NCBI GenBank assembly: GCA_029879825.1 | Contig: JAOUPL010000082.1 | Location: 1-5,391 of the forward strand | DNA from: Candidatus Bathyarchaeota archaeon | GTDB lineage: Archaea > Thermoproteota > Bathyarchaeia > Bathyarchaeales > Bathyarchaeaceae | Length of the DNA stretch: 5,391 bases | Reading direction: 5' to 3' | Shown: positions 1 through 4,964 of the stretch, piece after piece | Numbering within the stretch: the first letter of the stretch is position 1 | How the letters are laid out: each line of letters begins with the position of its first letter | Position numbers and translations under genes: made by a program | The notes under the pieces: model-generated | The model's input: only the letters and a program-made list of their open reading frames with translations | Database searches by the model: none | Told to the model about the DNA's origin: nothing

Positions 1-650
1 GGTATGATTGAGAAAAACAGAATGCTGATTAGAGTGACTATTAGAAGAAAGGATGTTCCACACCTTGGATGAAACCGAGAATATTTTTTGGCATTCTCGA
101 CATTTAACTCAACTCCAGCTTCATAGGTGTTTATAGCAGTGTGTTCTGCGCCATGGTACTGAAATACTCTTCTGAACTCTCCAACCAAAGATATGGATGC
201 AAGGTATAGTAGTAAAATTCCAAGTCGAACCACGCTTTCCACAAGAATGAAAACTACTCCTCCAAGCTTCAAAAGGGTGGTTAAGAAAAAGGGTATGATA
301 CTAAACAAAAATATTGATAAGGCTAGAGCTGCAATAACGGCTATCGCTATTTCTTTAGGGTTGAGTTTTTCCTCTTCTTCCAGAGTTGCATTTGCAGAAA
401 AATAGAGGCCTTTGATACCTACGTATAGAGTTTCGAATAACGCCACGATGCCTCTTAGGAAAGGAATTCTTAGGATCTTGTACTTTTCAGATAGGGATTT
501 TATTTCTTCGGTCTTTGTCAGTATTTCGTCGTTGGGTTGCCTAACGCATACAACCATATGCTTTTTGGAGCGAATCATCACCCCTTCTATTACCGCTTGT
601 CCGCCAAACGCCAGCGACTGTTCTTCCTTCCCTTTGGCAGTTAGGTTCAT
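1..650 (-). CDS. DUF1385 (YqhQ-like) integral membrane protein, partial, runs off left edge
   Basis: The minus strand is open from ATG at 650 to the window edge (216 codons, no stop). Recognisable DUF1385 signatures occur in the family order: GGQAVIEGVMIRS at residues 16-28, LRGIVALFETLYVGIKGL at about 65-82, YHGAEHTAIN at 165-174 and FHPRCGTSFL at 193-202. Hydrophobic segments at about 100-126, 131-157 and 199-216 are likely membrane spans, so the protein should sit in the cytoplasmic membrane. Members are usually about 300 residues, so roughly 80-90 C-terminal residues probably lie outside the window. The family's biochemical function is not established; the conserved His/Glu/Cys residues (H166, E169, H194, C197) could be catalytic or metal-binding, which is inference. 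The ATG is favoured because a TATA-like box lies about 26 nt upstream, fitting leaderless transcription. The gene is divergent from the DUF2153-like gene. Confidence 0.9.
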   Translation of the reverse strand, partial: MNLTAKGKEEQSLAFGGQAVIEGVMIRSKKHMVVCVRQPNDEILTKTEEIKSLSEKYKILRIPFLRGIVALFETLYVGIKGLYFSANATLEEEEKLNPKEIAIAVIAALALSIFLFSIIPFFLTTLLKLGGVVFILVESVVRLGILLLYLASISLVGEFRRVFQYHGAEHTAINTYEAGVELNVENAKKYSRFHPRCGTSFLLIVTLISILFFSII

Positions 651-672
651 ACCCAAAGGAAATTTTACCGGT

Positions 673-681
673 CTTATATTC
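673..681 (-). promoter_or_regulatory. TATA-like box for the DUF1385 gene
   Basis: On the minus strand this reads GAATATAAG, preceded by an A-rich stretch like a BRE. Its centre is about 26 nt before the ATG at 650, which would place the transcription start at or next to the start codon (leaderless). No Shine-Dalgarno sequence is seen before this ATG, which agrees. Confidence 0.5.
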
Positions 682-715
682 TTTTGTGAGGAAGGCGTAA
701 AGTGGGACAAGAAGG

Positions 716-724
716 TTTTTATGC
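716..724 (+). promoter_or_regulatory. TATA-like box for the DUF2153-like gene
   Basis: The sequence TTTTTATGC lies about 25-30 nt before the expected transcription start near 745-750. It is back to back with the DUF1385 promoter, so the 107-bp divergent gap holds both promoters. Confidence 0.4.
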
Positions 725-757
725 AGAATATTCCATATGTCATATTGAGTGATGTTC

Positions 758-1120
758 ATGACAGGAAAATGGGCTCAAGATTGCGAAAGAATCTTAAAAG
801 AAATAAAGTCAGCTAAAGTCGAAGGACAAGATCGCCTAGACATGGTCCGCATGATCAGGTTTACTTTGTTTGCGCTTGAACGGAGCGTGACAGGTTGGAT
901 GGAATGGGCCAACAATCCGGATATTATGGCCGAATTCTCACTTGAAGAGTTGAAGGAGATAAATAAAACCCTTGCCGAACTCGTGTGCGCATTTGTAGAA
1001 TACGACGCAAAAATAACTGGACAGACAGAAATGGAGTTAAGAAAAAGAGAGGATAAGATGATAAAGAAAACATCAACAAGGAAGCCGCAAGAAAAAGAGG
1101 ACGTATTTTACGTCAGATAA
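758..1120 (+). CDS. small helical archaeal protein, DUF2153-like
   Basis: A 120-residue soluble, charged, mostly helical protein of unknown function. The core, with DRLDMVRMIRFTLFALERS at 25-43 followed by GWMEWANNPDIMAEF at 46-60 and an EEL-x-EINKTLAEL helix at 63-75, matches my memory of DUF2153, an uncharacterised family of archaea with members near this length. The last 30 residues are Lys/Arg/Glu-rich and probably disordered. There is no membrane segment and no catalytic motif I can name. Three in-frame starts exist: GTG 749, ATG 752 and ATG 758. I chose 758 because GAGTGAT (747-753), a near match to the archaeal Shine-Dalgarno, lies 4 nt upstream. The earlier starts would suit leaderless translation and cannot be excluded. 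The family call is from memory; that the gene is real is more certain than its name. Confidence 0.75.
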   Translation: MTGKWAQDCERILKEIKSAKVEGQDRLDMVRMIRFTLFALERSVTGWMEWANNPDIMAEFSLEELKEINKTLAELVCAFVEYDAKITGQTEMELRKREDKMIKKTSTRKPQEKEDVFYVR

Positions 1121-1151
1121 AACTGCTGTTACCTTTACGTCTATTTATTAG

Positions 1152-1165
1152 TATGCGCGCGCATA
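1152..1165. repeat. 14-bp perfect palindrome with alternating GC core
   Basis: TATGCGCGCGCATA is a perfect palindrome of 7-bp arms with no spacer, 32 bp after the DUF2153-like stop codon. With no loop it is a poor hairpin terminator. It is better seen as a dimer-binding site or a Z-DNA-prone (CG)n tract. No gene has a clear promoter directly beside it. Confidence 0.5.
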
Positions 1166-1238
1166 GTGGTTCTGCCTCCCGGATCAAGTATTTTGAAAGA
1201 GAGAGGAAATTAGGAAGAGCCTACAAGTACCGTAGGGT

Positions 1239-1246
1239 CTTAAAAT
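1239..1246 (+). promoter_or_regulatory. possible TATA box for the cysteine hydrolase gene
   Basis: CTTAAAAT would give a transcription start near 1268 and a leader of about 33 nt carrying the GGTGAGG ribosome-binding site at 1291-1297. A second TATA-like element (AAGATATG, 1262-1269) would instead suit leaderless translation from GTG 1292. Confidence 0.35.
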
Positions 1247-1300
1247 GAAAAATAGCGAAGGAAGATATGGTTTCAAAGAGTAAAAGGATGGGTGAGGTTT

Positions 1301-1843
1301 TTGTGCTCCGAAGGTCATGTGAAGAAAGCCGTAATCGTTGTTGATATGCAGAAAGACAATGTCGGCAGATTCTGCAAGGAAATTATACCGAACATCAAGT
1401 TCCTCATCGAAAAGGCCAGGGAGAAGGGAATTCTAGTAATTTATGCCTGTGACAGCCGGTATAGAGAAGATTCTCTTTTCAAAAGGGTAGGTATGTCGCC
1501 ACATACCATCCGAGGAACTGAGGGGGCGAAGGTCATAGAAGAACTGAACCCAAAGGCAACAGACGTAATCGTGGAAAAAAGGATGTTAAGCGCCTTCTTC
1601 GGAAGCGATCTCGATTTCACACTACGCGAGAAGGAAATAAAGACTTTAATCGTCACAGGAATCCGAACTGAAGGCTGCGTCCTCAAAACTGTGCTTGATG
1701 CCTTTGAATTGGGCTACGAGGTGATAGTTCCGACAAATTGTTGCGCATCTCCAATTCCTGAAGCCCACGAGTTTGTCCTGCGATACTTGCAGGGTTTCAA
1801 GTTTCCAACGCCAATGTTGAAAGAACTGGTTAAAACCCTCTGA
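1301..1843 (+). CDS. cysteine hydrolase, isochorismatase/nicotinamidase superfamily
   Basis: A 180-residue single-domain alpha/beta hydrolase (PF00857 fold). The catalytic triad is visible: Asp in VIVVDMQKD (residue 15), Lys in IVEKRMLSAFFGSDL (93) and nucleophile Cys in VTGIRTEGCVLKTVLDA (126); VTGIRTEGC carries the family's cis-peptide region. Length is normal. The family cleaves amide or vinyl-ether bonds (nicotinamide, isochorismate, ureido acids). The substrate is unclear: nicotinamidases carry an Asp-x-His plus His metal site, whereas here the equivalent is CDSRYRED, with Arg where the first His is expected, although H68 in SPHTIRGTEG is kept. Start choice: TTG 1301 has the best ribosome-binding site (GGTGAGG, 1291-1297). 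GTG 1292 adds three residues; GTG 1319, giving an MKKAVIVVDMQ N-terminus, fits the family's usual beginning equally well. It converges on the gene at 1863-2243. Confidence 0.88.
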   Translation: MCSEGHVKKAVIVVDMQKDNVGRFCKEIIPNIKFLIEKAREKGILVIYACDSRYREDSLFKRVGMSPHTIRGTEGAKVIEELNPKATDVIVEKRMLSAFFGSDLDFTLREKEIKTLIVTGIRTEGCVLKTVLDAFELGYEVIVPTNCCASPIPEAHEFVLRYLQGFKFPTPMLKELVKTL

Positions 1844-1862
1844 ATTTAGTCTTCACAAGTCT

Positions 1863-2243
1863 CTACTCCGACGATTCATAGCTGTAACCTGCGCACTCTA
1901 CGTATTCTATGCCCCTTGACCCAAGACCGAGTTTCGTCATGGATTCAAGCTGCTCGTGGTATCGACGGATAAAATGCTTCAAAGTTTCTTTGCCTAGGTT
2001 TCGGAAGCTTGCGTCCATGAATTTGTAGGAGCCGCTAGGCTTTTCTCTAACCACAAAAAAGATTACAAAAGCCACAAGGTTTCTCTGCTTCAGAATTAGC
2101 TCCAAGCAAGAAGACTTATCAGACTCCTCGCAATCAAAAAAGACTTTGTCGGTTTTAGAAAACCATTCTCTGAGCTTGTAAGACGGAACCTCAAGGTCTT
2201 CATATTTCCCTTTCAGAGACTTTGCGTAGAGGCTTGCTGGCAT
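1863..2243 (-). CDS. hypothetical protein, 126 residues, not recognised
   Basis: I do not recognise this protein. It is small, charged and apparently cytosolic, with mixed helix/strand character. A very hydrophobic strand (LVAFVIFFVV, 56-65) follows a Glu/Asp/Ser patch containing C38 and C46. It continues into KFMDASFRNLGKETLKHF, a long amphipathic helix (KHFIRRYHEQLESMTKLGLG, 89-108) and an end with C117 and several Tyr. The strand is too short for a membrane span and has polar flanks. ATG 2243 is preferred; GTG 2258 would add five residues (MSLEI). Neither has a good ribosome-binding site. It lies 95 bp downstream of the dehydrogenase stop on the same strand, so read-through from that gene is possible. 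A T-rich TATA-like element near 2315 could give its own transcript. Its 3' end is 19 bp from the convergent cysteine hydrolase. Confidence 0.65.
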   Translation of the reverse strand: MPASLYAKSLKGKYEDLEVPSYKLREWFSKTDKVFFDCEESDKSSCLELILKQRNLVAFVIFFVVREKPSGSYKFMDASFRNLGKETLKHFIRRYHEQLESMTKLGLGSRGIEYVECAGYSYESSE

Positions 2244-2338
2244 AATTTCCAAAGACACTGAAGAGCACGTTCCTAGCTTGGCTGCTCGCTATGGGATGGG
2301 TAACTGCACCTCATAAAAATTCCTTGCTAAAGAGTTCT

Positions 2339-3442
2339 CTATAGAATCCGAATCTTTTTGGCTATTTCGTCACCGACCTCATTCGTCTTAGAAGAACCTC
2401 CGAGGTCCCGTGGTAACACTTTGCCTTCTTTTAGGGTTAAATCTACGGCTTTTTCAATTCTGTTTGCAGCTTCTCCGGCCGATCGATCATCATGTTTATC
2501 AGCTAACCAGTCGATGAGCATCTTAGCCGACAAAATAGTTGCTATGGGGTTTGCTACGTACTTACCGCTGTATTTTGGGGCACTCCCGTGAATGGGCCTA
2601 AACATGCCGTATTCATCGCCGACTTCAGCGCTTGGAGCCAAGCCTAGACCTCCCTGAATTGGCGCAGTCATGTCCGAGATTATGTCTCCAAACAAATTCG
2701 TCGTAACGACTACATCGTAATATTCGGGGCGCCTTATAGCCCACTGGGTCCAAGCGTCTATGAGGGCGTAGTCCTTTTCAATATCGGGGTATCCTTCAGC
2801 AACCTCGTTGTAAACTTCTCTAAAAAGGGCGCAACTTTGGAGAACTGTGCTTTTGTCAACGCAGGTCACCCTCAACTTCCCGTCCAAGGGAGCCCCCCTT
2901 CCTTTTCTTCTGCAGAAATCAAAGGCATATTTTATAATTCTCTCAGCCCCCTTTCTTGTCACTATTTTTACGTCTATGGCTACTTCCGCTACTTCTGCCC
3001 GCGTGAGAACCCCCCTCATAGGGGCATACAAGTCTTCAGTGTTTTCCCTCACAATGACAAAGTCGATATCCCCCGGCTTCTTCCCTACCAGAGGACAGGG
3101 GACGTTCTCTCTGAGTTTAACAGGCCTCACGTTAGCGTATAAATCTAAGTTTTGTCTGAGCATTCTATGTACGTAAACAATGTGCTCGAGGCCTTCTACT
3201 CCTGGCAATCCTACAGCGCCGTATAGAATGGCGTCAGATTCTTTGCATGCCTCGTAGGCTTGAGGTGGCCACGGTTCTCCTGTCTTTTTGTAATACTCGA
3301 AACCACAATCAAACTCAACAAAGTCAAGTTCTAGTCCAGTTACAACCTCTTGCGCAGCTTTAAGTGCTTTGACAGCTTCTGGAATGACTTCTCGGCTAAC
3401 GCCGTCGCCACGTAGAACAACTATCTTGTATTTTCCAGGCAT
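2339..3442 (-). CDS. isocitrate/isopropylmalate dehydrogenase family enzyme (LeuB/Icd superfamily)
   Basis: A 367-residue, full-length beta-decarboxylating dehydrogenase (PF00180) that oxidises a 2R-3-hydroxy acid with NAD(P) and releases CO2. Visible elements are: the N-terminal LRGDGVSREVIPEAVKAL; substrate arginines in LRQNLDLYANVRP (R96, R106) and VRENTEDLYA (R132, Y139); K197 in VDKSTVLQS; metal-binding D229, D253 and D257 (DAWTQW and NLFGDIISDM); and the coenzyme loop PIHGSAPKYSGKYVANPIA (284-302). These catalytic residues line up closely with isopropylmalate dehydrogenase numbering. The coenzyme loop has Lys290-Tyr291, the pair that favours NADP in isocitrate dehydrogenase, where isopropylmalate dehydrogenases normally have Asp. 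The substrate (isopropylmalate, isocitrate, homoisocitrate, malate or tartrate) cannot be settled by eye, and no leuC/leuD or other leucine genes are in the window. ATG 3442 is preceded by AAGGA, 6 nt upstream. Confidence 0.93.
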   Translation of the reverse strand: MPGKYKIVVLRGDGVSREVIPEAVKALKAAQEVVTGLELDFVEFDCGFEYYKKTGEPWPPQAYEACKESDAILYGAVGLPGVEGLEHIVYVHRMLRQNLDLYANVRPVKLRENVPCPLVGKKPGDIDFVIVRENTEDLYAPMRGVLTRAEVAEVAIDVKIVTRKGAERIIKYAFDFCRRKGRGAPLDGKLRVTCVDKSTVLQSCALFREVYNEVAEGYPDIEKDYALIDAWTQWAIRRPEYYDVVVTTNLFGDIISDMTAPIQGGLGLAPSAEVGDEYGMFRPIHGSAPKYSGKYVANPIATILSAKMLIDWLADKHDDRSAGEAANRIEKAVDLTLKEGKVLPRDLGGSSKTNEVGDEIAKKIRIL

Positions 3443-3460
3443 CTGGATTCCTTCTAGATT

Positions 3461-3474
3461 GTTTTAATTGAAAC
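3461..3474. promoter_or_regulatory. imperfect palindrome at the dehydrogenase transcription start
   Basis: GTTTTAATTGAAAC is symmetric in 12 of 14 positions (GTTT-x-AATT-x-AAAC). It lies between the likely TATA box (3487-3494) and the ATG at 3442, where a repressor would block initiation. Alternatively its ATTAAAAC on the minus strand is itself a TATA box for a leaderless transcript. Confidence 0.3.
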
Positions 3475-3486
3475 TTCGGGTATGGA

Positions 3487-3494
3487 ATATAAAA
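3487..3494 (-). promoter_or_regulatory. TATA box for the dehydrogenase gene
   Basis: On the minus strand the region reads TATTTTATATT, the strongest TATA match in this gap. Transcription would start near 3466, giving a leader of about 24 nt that contains the AAGGA ribosome-binding site at 3448-3452. Confidence 0.5.
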
Positions 3495-3595
3495 TACACG
3501 CTTTAATCACTAGTCTTTTTCAACCTACTACTTTTTGCTCGCGTGTTAATAGGCGCTTTCACGAAAAAGAGATGGTAGATGGAGGTTTCATTTTG

Positions 3596-4060
3596 TTACT
3601 TTTGCCTCTCTTCAACTCTGACTTCCATTACGATATGCCCCCATCCTCCGCAACCTACTCCAACATCGAAACATCCCGTCCTCTTAAATCGAATTTCGTT
3701 AGGATCGACCCCTGCGTACACGAGCTCGTTAATGGCAAAAATCAATTTAGGTAATCCAGCCAAAGCATAGATGCATATTCTTTTCGGATTCTTTTTGGTC
3801 AAGAGGTTGCCGGCGCCGTCGAAAATGAGTTTGTCTCCAACTTTATGCTGGCTGTTGCAACCTTGTGATTCCACTACCTCAGCAACGATGGTTTTGTTCA
3901 TTAGTTCGGGCGCTTTTGCCAAGACATCTACGTTTCGCGGATTCTCTCTGAATTTTTTCATTTCTTCGTCGTTGTAGCCAAGATGCTTCTTCATAAACTG
4001 CCAAACACTTTCATCTACTTCCACGGCATATCTCTCCTTTGTCAAATCGTCTAAGTACAT
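3596..4060 (-). CDS. Cys-rich uncharacterised protein, resembles TIGR04076 family
   Basis: A 154-residue soluble protein of unknown function. The C-terminal two-thirds resembles TIGR04076: a strand then GCNSQHKVGDKLIFDGAGNL (67-86), an RICIYALAGLPKLIFAINEL helix region (94-113) and a Cys-containing final strand (GCFDVGVGCGGWGHIVMEV, 129-147). C68, H72, C96, C130 and C137 are candidate metal or Fe-S ligands; this is inference. The first 55 residues form an additional N-terminal segment with helices (VWQFMKKHLGYNDEEMKKF, 19-37), which I do not associate with the short TIGR04076 proteins. ATG 4060 has AGAAGGG 4 nt upstream. It lies between the dehydrogenase and the NifU-like gene on the same strand, but gaps of about 150-165 bp with separate promoter signals suggest its own transcript. 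Coding status is secure; the family name is tentative. Confidence 0.75.
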   Translation of the reverse strand: MYLDDLTKERYAVEVDESVWQFMKKHLGYNDEEMKKFRENPRNVDVLAKAPELMNKTIVAEVVESQGCNSQHKVGDKLIFDGAGNLLTKKNPKRICIYALAGLPKLIFAINELVYAGVDPNEIRFKRTGCFDVGVGCGGWGHIVMEVRVEERQK

Positions 4061-4097
4061 CTAACCCTTCTTAACAATATTACTCAAGGGCATTGGG

Positions 4098-4105
4098 AAT
4101 AAATT
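4098..4105 (-). promoter_or_regulatory. TATA-like box for the Cys-rich gene
   Basis: The minus strand reads AATTTATT here. A start near 4077 would give a leader of about 17 nt carrying the AGAAGGG ribosome-binding site (4065-4071). Confidence 0.4.
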
Positions 4106-4182
4106 GACAGAGAATTCGAAATGTTTGTCTAGGGGTTGTGTATTACTTGGGAAAATCAGACAGACGAATGCGGAGGTAAGGT

Positions 4183-4248
4183 TTGAACTATATGTTGCGG
4201 GTTTCTAAGCGTCGTACACTGGTTATCAGACTGCTTCAACCCACTTGA
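4183..4248 (+). CDS. possible 21-codon small ORF with strong ribosome-binding site
   Basis: A TTG at 4183 lies 5 nt after GGAGGT (4172-4177), one of the best Shine-Dalgarno matches in the window, and opens a 21-codon basic ORF containing MLRVSKRRTL and ending at TGA 4246-4248. Its last 23 bp are antisense to the end of the NifU-like gene. No promoter is obvious and the length is easily reached by chance, so this is only a candidate. Confidence 0.15.
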   Translation: MNYMLRVSKRRTLVIRLLQPT

Positions 4249-4450
4249 TTTCAGGGATTTTCTTTTTCAAGAATTGTTCTACTCCCAGTTGGAGTGTTGT
4301 TTGGGCCATGGGACAGCCGTGACAGGCTCCTTTCAACCTAACTTTGACTACGCCTTTTTCCTCGTCTACGTCTGTTAGTTCTATGTCTCCGCCGTCAGCC
4401 TGTAAGTAGGGTCTTAACGCTTGGATGGCTTTTTCAACTTTGGTTTTCAA
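4226..4450 (-). CDS. NifU-like C-terminal-domain Fe-S scaffold protein (Nfu type)
   Basis: A 74-residue protein that is essentially a bare NifU C-terminal domain (PF01106). It begins with VEKAIQALRPYLQADGGDIEL (5-25), in which the LQADGGDIEL motif is diagnostic, and carries the cluster-binding CxxC in GACHGCPMAQTTLQLGVEQF (C43, C46). Such proteins dimerise and hold a [4Fe-4S] cluster between two CxxC pairs for transfer to target enzymes in the cytosol. It has no A-type or NifU N-terminal domain, which is usual for archaeal and many bacterial Nfu proteins. The start is TTG 4450, strongly supported by AGGTGA exactly 6 nt upstream (4457-4462); no in-frame ATG lies near. It is divergent from the PAS gene, with an inverted repeat over its promoter that suggests regulation. 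No other Fe-S assembly gene is adjacent. Confidence 0.93.
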   Translation of the reverse strand: MKTKVEKAIQALRPYLQADGGDIELTDVDEEKGVVKVRLKGACHGCPMAQTTLQLGVEQFLKKKIPEIKWVEAV

Positions 4451-4473
4451 CGAAATTCACCTAAACGGGCTAT

Positions 4474-4488
4474 TATAACAGTGTTATA
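4474..4488. promoter_or_regulatory. 15-nt perfect inverted repeat overlapping a promoter (putative operator)
   Basis: TATAACA-G-TGTTATA has 7-bp arms around a single G. It overlaps five bases of the NifU-side TATA box (4484-4491), so a dimeric protein bound here would block TBP/TFB. It is in the only gap shared by the NifU-like and PAS genes. The symmetry and position are seen directly; operator function is inference. Confidence 0.45.
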
Positions 4489-4491
4489 TAA
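4484..4491 (-). promoter_or_regulatory. TATA box for the NifU-like gene
   Basis: TTATATAA is a near-ideal archaeal TATA box. Initiation near 4462 would give a very short leader that starts at about the AGGTGA ribosome-binding site. The element is itself symmetric, so it could also serve the divergent PAS gene with a leader of roughly 60 nt. Confidence 0.6.
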
Positions 4492-4571
4492 GGCTATTTC
4501 TTCTTTTTTATCTAAACAAAAATCTTAACTCTGTTGTATCAATATTGGTAGAGGCAAGGAGAGGAGTGAGA

Positions 4572-4958
4572 GTGATAAAAGAGTTTTCTCATGAGATGAT
4601 AGAAGCTTTGCTGGACGCTTTGCCCGTGGATATAACATTTGTAGATGAGGAAGATAGGGTACGCTACTTTAACAAAGAGGGCAAACGAATATTTGCCCGA
4701 AGTCGAAAAATCATCGGCATTAAAGTCCAGAAATGCCATCCTCAGAAAAGCATCCACGTCGTGAACACAATCCTAGAGGACTTCAGAAACAACAAACGGG
4801 ATTCTGCAAACTTCTGGATAGATTTGAAAGGACGAAAAATATACATTCGATATTTTGCCGTCCGACATAAGGAAGGAAAATACTTGGGCTGTCTAGAAGT
4901 GACCCAAGACATAACAGAAATCCAAAAGATCACCGGAGAAAAGAGACTTCTAGATTAA
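4572..4958 (+). CDS. single PAS-domain protein (PAS type found at the C-terminus of DUF438 proteins)
   Basis: A 128-residue protein made almost entirely of one PAS domain. It has an N-terminal helix (EMIEALLDALPVDITFVDEE, 8-27), the typical DRVRYFNKEGKRIF, a conserved-looking KVQKCHPQKSIHVVNTILEDF (51-71), FWIDLKGRKIYIRYFAV (81-97) and the closing YLGCLEVTQDITEIQKI (104-120). The pattern LPVDITFVDE ... CHPxKSxHVV ... VTQDITEI is what I associate with the PAS module at the end of DUF438 proteins; here it stands alone, with no kinase, DNA-binding or hemerythrin-like partner in the chain. H56, H62 and C55 could bind heme or metal, which is inference. GTG 4572 is chosen because GAGGAG (4561-4566) lies 5 nt upstream; TTG 4545 and GTG 4566 are alternatives giving up to nine more residues. 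It may sense redox or ligand and act through another protein. Confidence 0.85.
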   Translation: MIKEFSHEMIEALLDALPVDITFVDEEDRVRYFNKEGKRIFARSRKIIGIKVQKCHPQKSIHVVNTILEDFRNNKRDSANFWIDLKGRKIYIRYFAVRHKEGKYLGCLEVTQDITEIQKITGEKRLLD

Positions 4959-4964
4959 CGACCT

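Noticed and set aside
193..405. Plus-strand 70-codon ORF
   Set aside because: It is the shadow of the DUF1385 membrane segments on the opposite strand; low-complexity Ser/Thr/Lys content and no promoter.
541..759. Minus-strand 72-codon ORF
   Set aside because: It overlaps the DUF1385 start in another frame and crosses both divergent promoters; no recognisable motif.
412..816. Plus-strand 134-codon ORF overlapping the left membrane-protein region and the DUF2153-like start
   Set aside because: It is antisense to the well-conserved DUF1385 motifs, its residues look random, and it would overlap the DUF2153-like gene in another frame.
1245..1283. 12-codon ORF MKNSEGRYGFKE before the cysteine hydrolase
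   Set aside because: Too short to support, no ribosome-binding site, and it overlaps the preceding candidate stop only by chance ATGA.
2276..2314. Possible 13-codon leader peptide beginning MRCSYPSH on the minus strand
   Set aside because: Its ATG lies within the likely TATA-like element, and it has no codon run or terminator/antiterminator pair typical of attenuation.
2837..3176. Two plus-strand ORFs of about 100 codons
   Set aside because: Both lie opposite the dehydrogenase, whose full set of catalytic residues explains this stretch.
3482..3770. Plus-strand ORFs of 63-90 codons near the dehydrogenase promoter
   Set aside because: They run antisense into the 3' end of the Cys-rich gene, with no family resemblance.
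4061..4225. Non-coding RNA gene between the Cys-rich and NifU-like genes
   Set aside because: Only a weak TGTCT/AGACA pairing with a long loop is visible, with no C/D or H/ACA boxes, so no RNA call is justified.
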